Shown in pieces: positions 36,413 to 44,127 of a DNA stretch of 64,000 nucleotides. The notes under the pieces were generated by a model. That model did not search any database. It had not been told where the DNA came from and saw only the letters and a program-made list of their open reading frames with translations. The number at the start of each line of letters is the position of its first letter. Position 1 is the stretch's first letter. The DNA is from CAYMCO01 sp964388955 (GTDB lineage Bacteria; Chloroflexota; Anaerolineae; Anaerolineales; E44-bin32): the NCBI GenBank assembly GCA_964388955.1, contig CAYMCO010000021.1:1-64000 (forward strand), in the 5' to 3' direction. Both the position numbers and the translations under genes were made by a program.

Positions 36413-37666
36413 TCACAAATCCTCTGGCCCGGCGATCTCTCCCGCCACAGCCGAGGCGGCGACCACCGCCGGATTCGCTAGGTAGATCTCGCTCTCGGGC
36501 GTCCCCATCCTCCCCTTGAAATTGCGGTTGGCGCTGCTGATGGTGACTTCCCCCACCGCAGGCACCCCCATATGATTCCCCATGCACGGCCCACAACCCG
36601 GGCTGAGCACCGCCGCGCCCGCCTCCACGAATGTCCGAATGTATCCCTCCCGCAGCGCGGCTAGATAGACCTGCGAGGAAGCAGGTATGACAACCATGCG
36701 TGTGCCGCGAGCCAGGACCCTGCCCTCCAGCACCTCCGCCGCCATGGCCAGGTCCTCCAGACGGCCGTTCGTGCACGTTCCCAGGAATGCCTGGTCCACC
36801 TTGATCCCGCTAAGCTCGCTGAGCGGGGCCACGTTGTCCACTCGGTGCGGCATCGCCAGCATGGGTTCGATGGTATCGCCCTCGTAGGTCTCAATCTGGG
36901 AATAGGAGGCCTCGTCATCCGGATAGATGGGATCATAGGAGCGTTTTGCCCGCCCTTCCAGATAGTCGAACGTCTTTTCATCCGGCGGCAGATAGCAGTT
37001 CTTTGCCCCCATCTCGGCCATCATGTTTGCCAGAACTGCCCGCCCCCCCAAGCTCATAGCTCGAATGGCCTCTCCATCCCACTCCACCGACAGCCCCAGC
37101 GCGCCATCCGCCCCGAGATCGCCAATCACATGCAGGGCCAAGTCCTTGCTCGTGACACCGGGCTTGAGGGCGCCGCGCACCTCAATCTTCACGGTCTCCG
37201 GCACGCGCAGCCAGAGCTCCCCGAGCGCCCATACGCTGGCCATCTCGGTGCGGCCGATTCCGGCGGCGAACGCGCCCATGGATCCTGCATGCAGGGTGTG
37301 CGAATCCGAGCCCAGAACCAGTTCGCCTGGAAGCGCCAGCCCCTCCTCCACCAGCACCTGGTGGCAGACCCCTCGCCCCACATCGTAGAAATAAAGCAGG
37401 CCTTGATCGCGCACGAAATCCCGGATCATCCGGTGGTTCTCAGCGTGGGTTGTGGTTGGGGCGGGCGTGGCATGATCGAGGATAACGACATTCATGCTCG
37501 GGTCAAACACCCGTTCGCCGCCCATTTCCTTGAACAGCCCGTAGATGGGCGCCGTGTTGTCGTGCGACAGGGCCACGTCGGGGGTGACGACCACGATTTG
37601 CCCCACCGTCACCTCCGACAGCCCGGCCTTGCGCGCCAGAGCCTTCTGTGCAAATGTCTGCGACAT
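36413..37666 (-). CDS. Aconitase-family large subunit (LeuC/homoaconitase type)
   Basis: [4Fe-4S] hydro-lyase catalytic subunit, 417 aa. Cluster cysteines are Cys298 (GTCTNGR), Cys358 and Cys361 (PGCGPCMG). VLGSDSHTLHAGSMGAFAAGIG (from about residue 118) and the HAENHRM motif are also present. The start MSQTFAQKALARK is preceded by GGAGG. Members of this family isomerise 3-isopropylmalate, homocitrate, citrate or related acids; the sequence alone does not decide. It lies 16 nt after the HD gene. Confidence 0.93.
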   Translation of the reverse strand: MSQTFAQKALARKAGLSEVTVGQIVVVTPDVALSHDNTAPIYGLFKEMGGERVFDPSMNVVILDHATPAPTTTHAENHRMIRDFVRDQGLLYFYDVGRGVCHQVLVEEGLALPGELVLGSDSHTLHAGSMGAFAAGIGRTEMASVWALGELWLRVPETVKIEVRGALKPGVTSKDLALHVIGDLGADGALGLSVEWDGEAIRAMSLGGRAVLANMMAEMGAKNCYLPPDEKTFDYLEGRAKRSYDPIYPDDEASYSQIETYEGDTIEPMLAMPHRVDNVAPLSELSGIKVDQAFLGTCTNGRLEDLAMAAEVLEGRVLARGTRMVVIPASSQVYLAALREGYIRTFVEAGAAVLSPGCGPCMGNHMGVPAVGEVTISSANRNFKGRMGTPESEIYLANPAVVAASAVAGEIAGPEDL

Positions 37667-37682
37667 ACCCGGCCTCCTGCCG

Positions 37683-38213
37683 CTACCGCTTGGAGAGCTC
37701 GAAATCAGTGAAATCGGCGTGGTGAAAAATGACGGATTCTGGCCGACGTCTGAACTTGTCGCCCTCCCATGAATGGGTGGCGATGACATGCATCACAGCG
37801 GGCGGGATGCCATGCTTGAAGCACAGGCCGACGCCGGTGAAGGGGTGGCGAAGGAAGTTGTACATCTCCGCCCACTCATACTCCTCTTCCCCTTCGCGGA
37901 ACTCGATCAGCTTCCCCACATCCGCCAGCAACGCCCCCGCGACCAGTGTATCGCGATCGATGACATACAGATCCCCGTAGGCCTCCTGCAGCACTGCCTG
38001 CATCGCCATGCACAGCCGGCATACCGTGCGCACATGCTGCGGGAAGGTCACCGCGACATCCTCCGCCAGCAGTGTGAAGGGCATGCGCTCAAGATCCGTG
38101 ACTTCCCACCCGCCGCGCTCCAGGGCCTCCGCCCATACCGCCAGTGCCCGCTGGCGCAGATCCGCATCGTGGATCTCATCAAACTCAGGGATCAGCTCGG
38201 TGAGTGTCTTCAT
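37683..38213 (-). CDS. HD-domain protein with degenerate HD doublet
   Basis: 176 aa. It looks like a small HD phosphohydrolase: His60 (FPQHVRT), the helix LVAGALLADVGKLIEF, then His123, His142, His147 and His164-His165-x-Asp167. However the metal-binding HD doublet (LLHDIGK) reads Ala97-Asp98, so one metal ligand is missing. It may be a non-catalytic ligand binder or use a different metal geometry. It is wedged 3 nt after the citryl-CoA-lyase-like gene and 16 nt before the aconitase large subunit, so a role tied to that pathway is likely though undefined. Confidence 0.8.
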   Translation of the reverse strand: MKTLTELIPEFDEIHDADLRQRALAVWAEALERGGWEVTDLERMPFTLLAEDVAVTFPQHVRTVCRLCMAMQAVLQEAYGDLYVIDRDTLVAGALLADVGKLIEFREGEEEYEWAEMYNFLRHPFTGVGLCFKHGIPPAVMHVIATHSWEGDKFRRRPESVIFHHADFTDFELSKR

Positions 38214-38216
38214 GGG

Positions 38217-38996
38217 CTATCTCTCCAGATCGCGCGCCGCGGGGCCATCATACACATGCTGATCGGGATTCACCCGCCGCATCGGCCGCTCGCGGGTCAT
38301 CTCTTCGTGGACGTGCGCCACCAGCCCGGGAAGGCGCGCCATAATGAAGAAGGCGTTCGCCATTGCGGGTGGGAACTCGAGGTCCAGCAGCAAGGCGGCG
38401 ATGGCGCCGTCCACATTGATGGGCAGTGACTTTCCCTGGCGCGCAAGCCCGGCGGCCAGTCCGCGCATGGCCGCTATCCCCTGCCCCGCCACACCTGATT
38501 CCTGTGCGAGCTGGAACAGGCGGCCTGTGCGCGGGTCATCGCTGTGGATGCGATGTCCCAATCCCGGCACACGCCGCCCTTCCGATCGGTACTCCGCCAG
38601 CAAATCTTCCACCGCCTCTTCCAGAGAGGCCCCCCGGCTTTCGCGCCGCTTCGCGATCTCCAGCAGGGCTCCCATGCAGCCTTCGATGGCACCACCATGG
38701 AAGCGGTTGATGCTGAGCACACCGGCCGCCACGGCTGCATTCAGCGGCGCGCCAGTGGAGGCGGCTGTGCGCGCAGCTACCACAGAAGGCGGCGTGGCCC
38801 CATGGTCTATAGAGGAAACCAGAATGGCGTCAACCAGCCTCCCCACGGGTTCTGAAGGCAGTTCGCCCCGCAGAGTCAAGTAAATCGCCTCACCGAAGCT
38901 GATCCGGCCCATCAGTTCATCGATGCGGTATCCGCGCAGCCGGACCTCATTCGGCTTGATCTCCGTGATCGCTGTCTTCCATCGGGCCTCGCTCAC
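38217..38996 (-). CDS. Citryl-CoA lyase-like protein (short citrate-synthase fold)
   Basis: 259 aa from a GTG start that overlaps the alpha-subunit stop (GTGA). The upstream part of the frame is antisense to nothing useful and non-homologous. All three citrate-synthase catalytic residues are kept: His100 (FHGGA), His148 (PGLGHRIH) and Asp196 (NVDG). The protein lacks the large N-terminal domain of true citrate synthases, as in citryl-CoA lyase (Ccl) of Aquificae and the C-terminal domain of ATP-citrate lyase. Expected reaction: citryl-CoA (or an analogue) to acetyl-CoA and a 2-oxoacid. Adjacent acyl-CoA synthetase subunits fit that. Confidence 0.88.
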   Translation of the reverse strand: MSEARWKTAITEIKPNEVRLRGYRIDELMGRISFGEAIYLTLRGELPSEPVGRLVDAILVSSIDHGATPPSVVAARTAASTGAPLNAAVAAGVLSINRFHGGAIEGCMGALLEIAKRRESRGASLEEAVEDLLAEYRSEGRRVPGLGHRIHSDDPRTGRLFQLAQESGVAGQGIAAMRGLAAGLARQGKSLPINVDGAIAALLLDLEFPPAMANAFFIMARLPGLVAHVHEEMTRERPMRRVNPDQHVYDGPAARDLER

Positions 38997-39904
38997 CGCA
39001 GTATTCCTTTCTTCTCTAGCACAGCCCTGGCTTTGATTGGGAGCTCCCCGAACTCCTCCACCACCGTCACCCCGGCCTCTCGGAGCCGGCTGACCTTTCC
39101 CTCGTGTGTGCCTCGGCCCCCTTCGATGATCGCGCCCGCATGACTGAAGCGAGTTCCGCTCTTGGCGGCCTTTCCACCGATGAAGGCGACAATCGGCTTG
39201 GTCACCTTTCCCGCTTCGACCAGGTCCGCCAGCCGCTCCTCCTGGCTGCCCCCGATTTCCCCGAAGACGACCATCGCCTCGGTCTCCGGATCCGCCTGGA
39301 ATAGCGTTGCGATCTCCGGTATGGGGGTCCCCACCACCACGTCCCCTCCGACATGCACCAAGGTGGTCGCCCCTATGCCCTGCTTGCCCAGATAGTAGGT
39401 CATGGATGAGGTGATGCCTCCGGAGCGGGAGATCACCCCCACCGGCCCCGGCCGGAACCATTCCCGCGCGGTCTCCGCCCTACCCCCGATCATCCCAACT
39501 ACGGCTTTTCCGGGGCTCAGGACGCCGAGGGTGTTGGGTCCAATGAAGCGGGTGCCCCTCCGTTTAGCCGCCTCTGCGATCGTGAGCACATCGTGGATGG
39601 GCACCCGGTCGGGAACGATCACCAAGAGTGCCACTCCCGCCTCGATGGCCTCCAGCGCGGCGCCTTTTACCAGTGGGGCGGGCACAAAGATCACACTCAC
39701 ATCCAGCGGCCCGACCTCTTCCCAGGCTTCCTTCACGGTGTCATACACGGGCACGCCGTCCACCTCTTCGCCGCGCTTGCCCGGTGTCACGCCGGCCACC
39801 ACACGCGTCCCATACCGGACCATCAATTTCGCACGCGCCCGGCCCTCCCGACCCGTGAGGCCCTGGACGAGGACCTTCTTCTCTTGATCGATGAGAATGG
39901 ACAT
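38993..39904 (-). CDS. Acyl-CoA synthetase (NDP-forming) alpha subunit, citryl-CoA synthetase-like
   Basis: SucD-family CoA-binding subunit, 303 aa. The N-terminal Rossmann CoA site (VLVQGLTGREGR), VAGVTPGKRG and the active-site phosphohistidine in FSHAGAII (His255) are intact, so the phosphoryl relay should work. It starts on a TAATG overlap with the beta-subunit stop and ends in a GTGA overlap with the lyase. Ordinary annotation would be succinyl-CoA ligase; fusion of its translation to a citryl-CoA-lyase-like gene makes the small subunit of a citryl-CoA synthetase (CcsB-like) more plausible. Confidence 0.9.
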   Translation of the reverse strand: MSILIDQEKKVLVQGLTGREGRARAKLMVRYGTRVVAGVTPGKRGEEVDGVPVYDTVKEAWEEVGPLDVSVIFVPAPLVKGAALEAIEAGVALLVIVPDRVPIHDVLTIAEAAKRRGTRFIGPNTLGVLSPGKAVVGMIGGRAETAREWFRPGPVGVISRSGGITSSMTYYLGKQGIGATTLVHVGGDVVVGTPIPEIATLFQADPETEAMVVFGEIGGSQEERLADLVEAGKVTKPIVAFIGGKAAKSGTRFSHAGAIIEGGRGTHEGKVSRLREAGVTVVEEFGELPIKARAVLEKKGILR

Positions 39905-41475
39905 TAGCCCTCTTCCGTTCGTTCTGGCATGTCGTTTGCCGCGCGATACTCGTCGAGGCCCTCGATGGGCAACAGGACTCGCCCCCCCTTGTGGCCTTCA
40001 AAATAGCACTCGATTTCGCAGGCCAGGCATTCGCGGCAGCCCCCCTTCCTCGCCTCCTCCTGGGTGATATTCAGGAGCGGCACGCCCTCCTCCAGCGATA
40101 GAATCCGGGGCACACAAGTATCCACGCAAATCTTGCTTTCGCAATTCTGGCAGAGCGCATGGTCCAGGATCACCTTCCCACCCGTCACCGTCTCGAATGC
40201 ATAGGGCTGCAAAGGCGGCTCGCGCTCAAGCCCCGGCGGGCCCTCCTCAGGAGGCACATGTTCCCGAATCAGCGCATCCAGCCGGGCCGCACAGAAGTCG
40301 GGGGTGTCATCCTTCCCGTATCCCTCCACCGGCGCCGGGATCTCCGGCCGGGCGCGCTCCAGGATGGCGATGGCTCGCTCCTCGGCGTTGCCGCCCAATC
40401 GGATCACCGCGGGCGCGGTCAGGGGCGCTTCCATGAAGGCCTTCACCAAGCCGCGAGCGCTGTGAAATTGCTCCTGAGAGGCCACCCCGGAGCCGGAAGC
40501 GAAGTACCCGTCCAAGCCCGGCTGACTGAGGATGATCCTAGCCGCACGATAGACCTTGGAGGCCGGGGGGTTGCCGCTGGTATCCACAAAATCGGCCATC
40601 CGGTACCCGCGATTCAGGATCGCGTCCATGCTCATCATGGAGCCGCCGCCCCCCGCCCCGTGAAAGCCGATCACGCCATCCCCTCTGGAAAAACCACTTT
40701 CCAACTGGATGAAGTAGAAGGTGCCGCGGTAGTCCCCCGATTCGACCTTCCAGGCGATCTTTTCCAATTCTGTTGGCGGGCGGTCAAACTCACGGGCGAT
40801 CTCGATCCCCAAGCCAGGATGACGGTAGACGCCGTAATCATCAACGGTGATCCGGCAGTCCGCGGCCACGATCTCCCCTTCCTTCGTGAGAACCAGGGGG
40901 TTGATCTCCGCCGCCCGTGCATCACAGGTTCGGGCTAGCGAATACAGCTTGGTGAGGGCATCCCCGAGCCGCATCTGCAGTTTGCCGTGCACCCCCGTCC
41001 GCCGCACCAGATCGCGCGCCTGATAGTCTGCCAGGCCGGATTGAACGCTGACCGGGATGCGCGCCACGGCGTCCGGGTGCTCTCGTGCGATCCCCTCGAT
41101 ACCCGTGCCTCCCATCCGGCTGAAAATCATCACCGGCGCCTGTTCAATGTCATCGATGATGAAGCCTGCGTAGAACTCATCCGCAATTTCAAGGCGCTCT
41201 TCCACGAGCACGGATTCGACGGCCACACCTGAGATTTCCATGCCCAAGATCTCGGCCGCAAGCCCCTCGGCCCCCTCCGGATCTTGGGCGAAGCGGATGG
41301 CCCCCAGCTCCGCCCGGCCGGTCGTCCACGCCTGCGCCTTGATCACGCTCGGCAGGTTGAGCCGCTCGGCGATCCCCCGCGCCTCCCCCGGCGAGCGGGC
41401 AAGTGCGCCTTCCGGGATCCGAATTCCCCACTCTTTGAGCAGAGCCTTGCCCTGATGTTCATGCAAGCGAGCCAT
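39904..41475 (-). CDS. Acyl-CoA synthetase beta subunit fused to a ferredoxin domain
   Basis: 523 aa, well beyond the usual 385-400 aa of SucC. Residues 1 to about 400 are an ATP-grasp synthetase beta subunit: LHEHQGKALLKEWGI at the start, Mg/ATP residues in RAAEINPLVL, and a CoA-ligase domain at about 262-375 with GVIGFHGAGGGGSM. Residues 430-495 carry eight cysteines in ferredoxin spacing: Cys442, 445, 450, 454 (Cx2Cx4Cx3C) and Cys480, 483, 486, 490 (Cx2Cx2Cx3C), enough for two [4Fe-4S] clusters. I do not know this fusion from characterised succinyl- or citryl-CoA synthetases. First gene of the operon, directly downstream of a structured leader. Confidence 0.9.
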   Translation of the reverse strand: MARLHEHQGKALLKEWGIRIPEGALARSPGEARGIAERLNLPSVIKAQAWTTGRAELGAIRFAQDPEGAEGLAAEILGMEISGVAVESVLVEERLEIADEFYAGFIIDDIEQAPVMIFSRMGGTGIEGIAREHPDAVARIPVSVQSGLADYQARDLVRRTGVHGKLQMRLGDALTKLYSLARTCDARAAEINPLVLTKEGEIVAADCRITVDDYGVYRHPGLGIEIAREFDRPPTELEKIAWKVESGDYRGTFYFIQLESGFSRGDGVIGFHGAGGGGSMMSMDAILNRGYRMADFVDTSGNPPASKVYRAARIILSQPGLDGYFASGSGVASQEQFHSARGLVKAFMEAPLTAPAVIRLGGNAEERAIAILERARPEIPAPVEGYGKDDTPDFCAARLDALIREHVPPEEGPPGLEREPPLQPYAFETVTGGKVILDHALCQNCESKICVDTCVPRILSLEEGVPLLNITQEEARKGGCRECLACEIECYFEGHKGGRVLLPIEGLDEYRAANDMPERTEEG

Positions 41476-41878
41476 TTATCCACCCCTCGATCATCTATTT
41501 CCAAGCGACCACCGTGCCACCCCAACATAGACGACGGGAGATTTCCCGCCGCCACATGCGACTAGCGTTGGCCGGGTAGGGCCGGCTTCGAGTGGTTCGC
41601 TTGCTCCGCCCCAGATTGAGCAGGCTAATTGGTCAGACAAGGCTCAACCCGGTCCTTAGATTGCATCCACACGAGGTGGACATCGTGACATCTCCACCCA
41701 TTCGCAATACTCTCAAGTGAGCCACCTCGTGCCCCATGGGCATTTTAGCCCACAAGGCAGTATTCGCCCAATTCGATAGCTGCCCACCTCGCCAACGGCG
41801 GGCTGCCCTCGTATATATTCGCGATTCGAGTCCGAATTGGTCGGGGCAGAAGTCACATGGGGGTCAAGGCCGCGGCCG
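41476..41878 (-). promoter_or_regulatory. Structured leader and candidate promoter of the citryl-CoA operon
   Basis: 403-bp region without a gene. On the minus strand a weak promoter (-35 TTGGGC 41766-41771, 18 nt, -10 TAAAAT 41742-41747) would give a leader of about 260 nt. The leader would begin with CACGAGGTGG (41722-41731), which pairs perfectly over 10 bp with CCACCTCGTG (41670-41679). Part of the second arm can instead pair with an intervening element (GGTGGA 41693-41698 with TCCACC 41675-41680). A second strong 10-bp hairpin (41530-41553, loop of 4) follows. Mutually exclusive pairings suggest a cis-acting RNA; no known riboswitch class was recognised. Confidence 0.45.
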
Positions 41879-42838
41879 TCACTCGTTAAAGAGCTCGCCC
41901 ACCGACCGGCCTTCGTGCGCTCTCAGAATGACCTCTGCCAGCAGCGGGGCCACCGAAAGGATGGTCATATTGGGAAGTTGCTTTTCCGGGGGAATGGCAA
42001 CCGTGTTCGTGGTCACGATCTCCTTGACGGGCATCTGCCGCAGCCGCTCAACCGCTGGCGGCACCATGAGGCCGTGGGCGAATGAAAGGTAGATATCTCC
42101 GACATCATGTGCCTTCAGGATCTGCACCGCCTCCGTCATGGATCCGCCCGTAAGCACCTCGTCATCGACCAGGATCACGTCCTTTCCGTCCACATCGCCG
42201 ATGACACCGGTCGCCATGGCGCGCGGATCGTCCCCCACGCGGCGCTTTTCCACAAATGCCAGCGGCACGTTCAGCTTCTCGGCAAAGTTCCGGCCCTTCT
42301 TGGCGAATCCGAGATCGGCGGTGGCCACGACGACATTCTCGGTGTCCATGAGCATGAAATGGTCGCTCAAGATGTGGAAGGCGGTCAGTACGTCCCCCGG
42401 GATGGAGAAGAAGCCCTGGATCTGGCCGGCGTGCAGATCGATGGTCATATAGCGGTCCGCACCGGCCACTTCGATCATGTCCGCTACCAGCCGGGCGGTG
42501 ATCGGCACACGGGGCTGATCCTTCTTGTCGGAGCGCGCATATCCCATGTAGGGGAAGACGGCGGTGATTCGCCCTGCCGAGTCCCGCTTCAGGGTATCGA
42601 TCATGATCAGCATTTCCATCAGGGAGCGGTGGACATCCGGGGCCATCGTCTGGATGAGGTACACGTCCTGACCCCGCACGCTTCCCGAGAGTCGGATGAA
42701 TAGATTTTCGTTGGGAAACTGCACCAGATCGTAGTCACTCAGGGGGACGCGCAGATAGTCGCTGATCTCCCTTGCCAGCCCCTCGCTCCCCGAACCCGCA
42801 AACAACTGGATATCACCGTATCCGTACATGCTGCCCAT
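41879..42838 (-). CDS. prs: Ribose-phosphate pyrophosphokinase
   Basis: Makes PRPP from ribose-5-phosphate and ATP; 319 aa from MGSMYGYGDIQLF, with AAGGAA upstream (an ATG 9 nt further in is an alternative). It has the RSDKKDQPRVPITARL flexible-loop region and the PRPP-binding motif ILVDDEVLTGGSM with its paired aspartates. N-terminal ATP-site elements FPNENLFIRLSGSVRG are class-I-like. Its transcript seems to start well upstream and carries a large hairpin. Confidence 0.95.
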   Translation of the reverse strand: MGSMYGYGDIQLFAGSGSEGLAREISDYLRVPLSDYDLVQFPNENLFIRLSGSVRGQDVYLIQTMAPDVHRSLMEMLIMIDTLKRDSAGRITAVFPYMGYARSDKKDQPRVPITARLVADMIEVAGADRYMTIDLHAGQIQGFFSIPGDVLTAFHILSDHFMLMDTENVVVATADLGFAKKGRNFAEKLNVPLAFVEKRRVGDDPRAMATGVIGDVDGKDVILVDDEVLTGGSMTEAVQILKAHDVGDIYLSFAHGLMVPPAVERLRQMPVKEIVTTNTVAIPPEKQLPNMTILSVAPLLAEVILRAHEGRSVGELFNE

Positions 42839-42881
42839 CCCACTTTTTCCTTGCGTTTTGTTGCGATGCTTGTGCGTTGAG

Positions 42882-42965
42882 GCGGCTCCGGGAGCTCCCT
42901 GTCCCGCCAGACGTGGGTGGAGCTTCCCCACCACCTTTCGTGCGCCAGCATGCCCCCGGAGCCGC
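42882..42965 (-). other. Large hairpin in the prs leader
   Basis: Perfect 11-bp arms GCGGCTCCGGG (42882-42892) and CCCGGAGCCGC (42955-42965) enclose about 60 nt that contain GGTGG/CCACC and GCCAG repeats able to pair further. It lies within the predicted 5' untranslated region, ending about 44 nt before the prs start. Function unknown. Confidence 0.6.
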
Positions 42966-42999
42966 GACCCTGGCGACTTGAGGCCGCTTCAAAGGAACG

Positions 43000-43028
43000 A
43001 GTATGGCGGATCAACGGCGTTTAGGCAA
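43000..43028 (-). promoter_or_regulatory. Candidate promoter of prs
   Basis: Minus-strand -35 TTGCCT (43023-43028), 17-nt spacer, -10 CATACT (43000-43005), each 4/6. It would yield a leader of about 155 nt containing the 42882-42965 hairpin. Confidence 0.4.
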
Positions 43029-43085
43029 ATGCAGACCAAGCGTGTTGTTCTGCTGGATCCCAATTGCGATCGTCAGTTCGATAGG

Positions 43086-44114
43086 TCATCTGTCTTGCGA
43101 TAGATGTTCCTCGGCCTGGAGAAGGGCTTGGGCCGCCTGATAAGGTGTCATCTCGCGCGCTAGTACGCGATCGATTTGCTCGTCGAGCCGTGCCTCGTTC
43201 CCCCGGGACATAAAGCGCGCGAGCAGCCCCTCGCCCAATAGCCGCTCGAGCCGATCCCGGATCTGGGCACGCTCTTGCTCCTGAAAGGACCCGGAGCTTT
43301 GCAGGAACGCGCGGTGCCGTGCCAACGCCCCAACCAGCGCGGGAACCCCATCTCCCTTTGTGGCCACGGTGCCCAAGACTGGGATGCTCCATATGAGTTC
43401 CGGGGGGAGCCCACCCATACCCACATCCACGTCTTTCGGCGCCCTCGGAGCGCTCATCTCGAGTGACAGACGCAGTGCCCGAAGTGTGTTCTGCGCCCCC
43501 GGGAGATCCATCTTGTTGACCACCACAATATCAGCGATCTCCAAGATCCCGGCCTTATTCGCTTGGACATCGTCCCCCAAGCCCGGAGCATCGACGACGA
43601 TCGTGGTTTGCGCCGTCTTGGCGATATCCACCTCCGCTTGGCCCGCGCCCACCGTCTCGATCAAGATGACGCCAAATCCCGCTGCGTCCAGGGCGGTCAC
43701 CACATCTGCCGTCGCCCTGGCGAGCCCCCCCAACTGGCCGCGCGTCGCCATACTGCGGATGAAGATCCCTGGATCTCCGGACAAATCCCGCATCCGGATC
43801 CGGTCCCCCAATATCGCTCCCCCGGTGAAGGGGCTGCTTGGATCCACCGCCACGATGGCCACGCGCGGCAATTGCCCCTCAAGAGAATCATCCTCCCCCC
43901 ATCCCTGTTTGCGCAAGTGAAGGGCCAGCCGATTGACGAGGGTCGACTTCCCTGTCCCGGGGGGACCCGTCACGCCGACTCGATAAGCATTCCCGGCGTG
44001 CGTATACAAAGCTGCCAGCGCTTCTACGCCGGTGGGTTCATCATCCTCGATGCAACTGATGACGCGAGCAAGCTGCAGTCGATCTCCGCCCAGCACCTCG
44101 GCTGCCAAATCCAT
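43086..44114 (-). CDS. meaB: MeaB-type GTPase, B12-mutase chaperone
   Basis: G3E-family P-loop GTPase, 342 aa, formerly called LAO/AO transport ATPase. Walker A GPPGTGKST is at 50-58, then AIVAVDPSSPFTGGAILGDR and the switch/metal region DVILIET-like VGAGQAEVDIA; base specificity NKMD. It protects and loads methylmalonyl-CoA mutase with adenosylcobalamin. It follows the B12-binding subunit by 13 nt, which supports that role, but no mutase catalytic subunit is in the window. Confidence 0.94.
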   Translation of the reverse strand: MDLAAEVLGGDRLQLARVISCIEDDEPTGVEALAALYTHAGNAYRVGVTGPPGTGKSTLVNRLALHLRKQGWGEDDSLEGQLPRVAIVAVDPSSPFTGGAILGDRIRMRDLSGDPGIFIRSMATRGQLGGLARATADVVTALDAAGFGVILIETVGAGQAEVDIAKTAQTTIVVDAPGLGDDVQANKAGILEIADIVVVNKMDLPGAQNTLRALRLSLEMSAPRAPKDVDVGMGGLPPELIWSIPVLGTVATKGDGVPALVGALARHRAFLQSSGSFQEQERAQIRDRLERLLGEGLLARFMSRGNEARLDEQIDRVLAREMTPYQAAQALLQAEEHLSQDR

Positions 44115-44127
44115 GTCGATTCTGGTC

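Noticed and set aside
35775..37666. Leucine biosynthesis leuCD
   Set aside because: The family fits, but no leuA or ilv gene is present, the adjoining dehydrogenase has an NADP-type motif, and the operon contains citryl-CoA-type enzymes.
41815..41850. tRNA-like GATTCGAGTCC segment
   Set aside because: The flanking bases cannot form a T-stem and no acceptor or anticodon arm is found.
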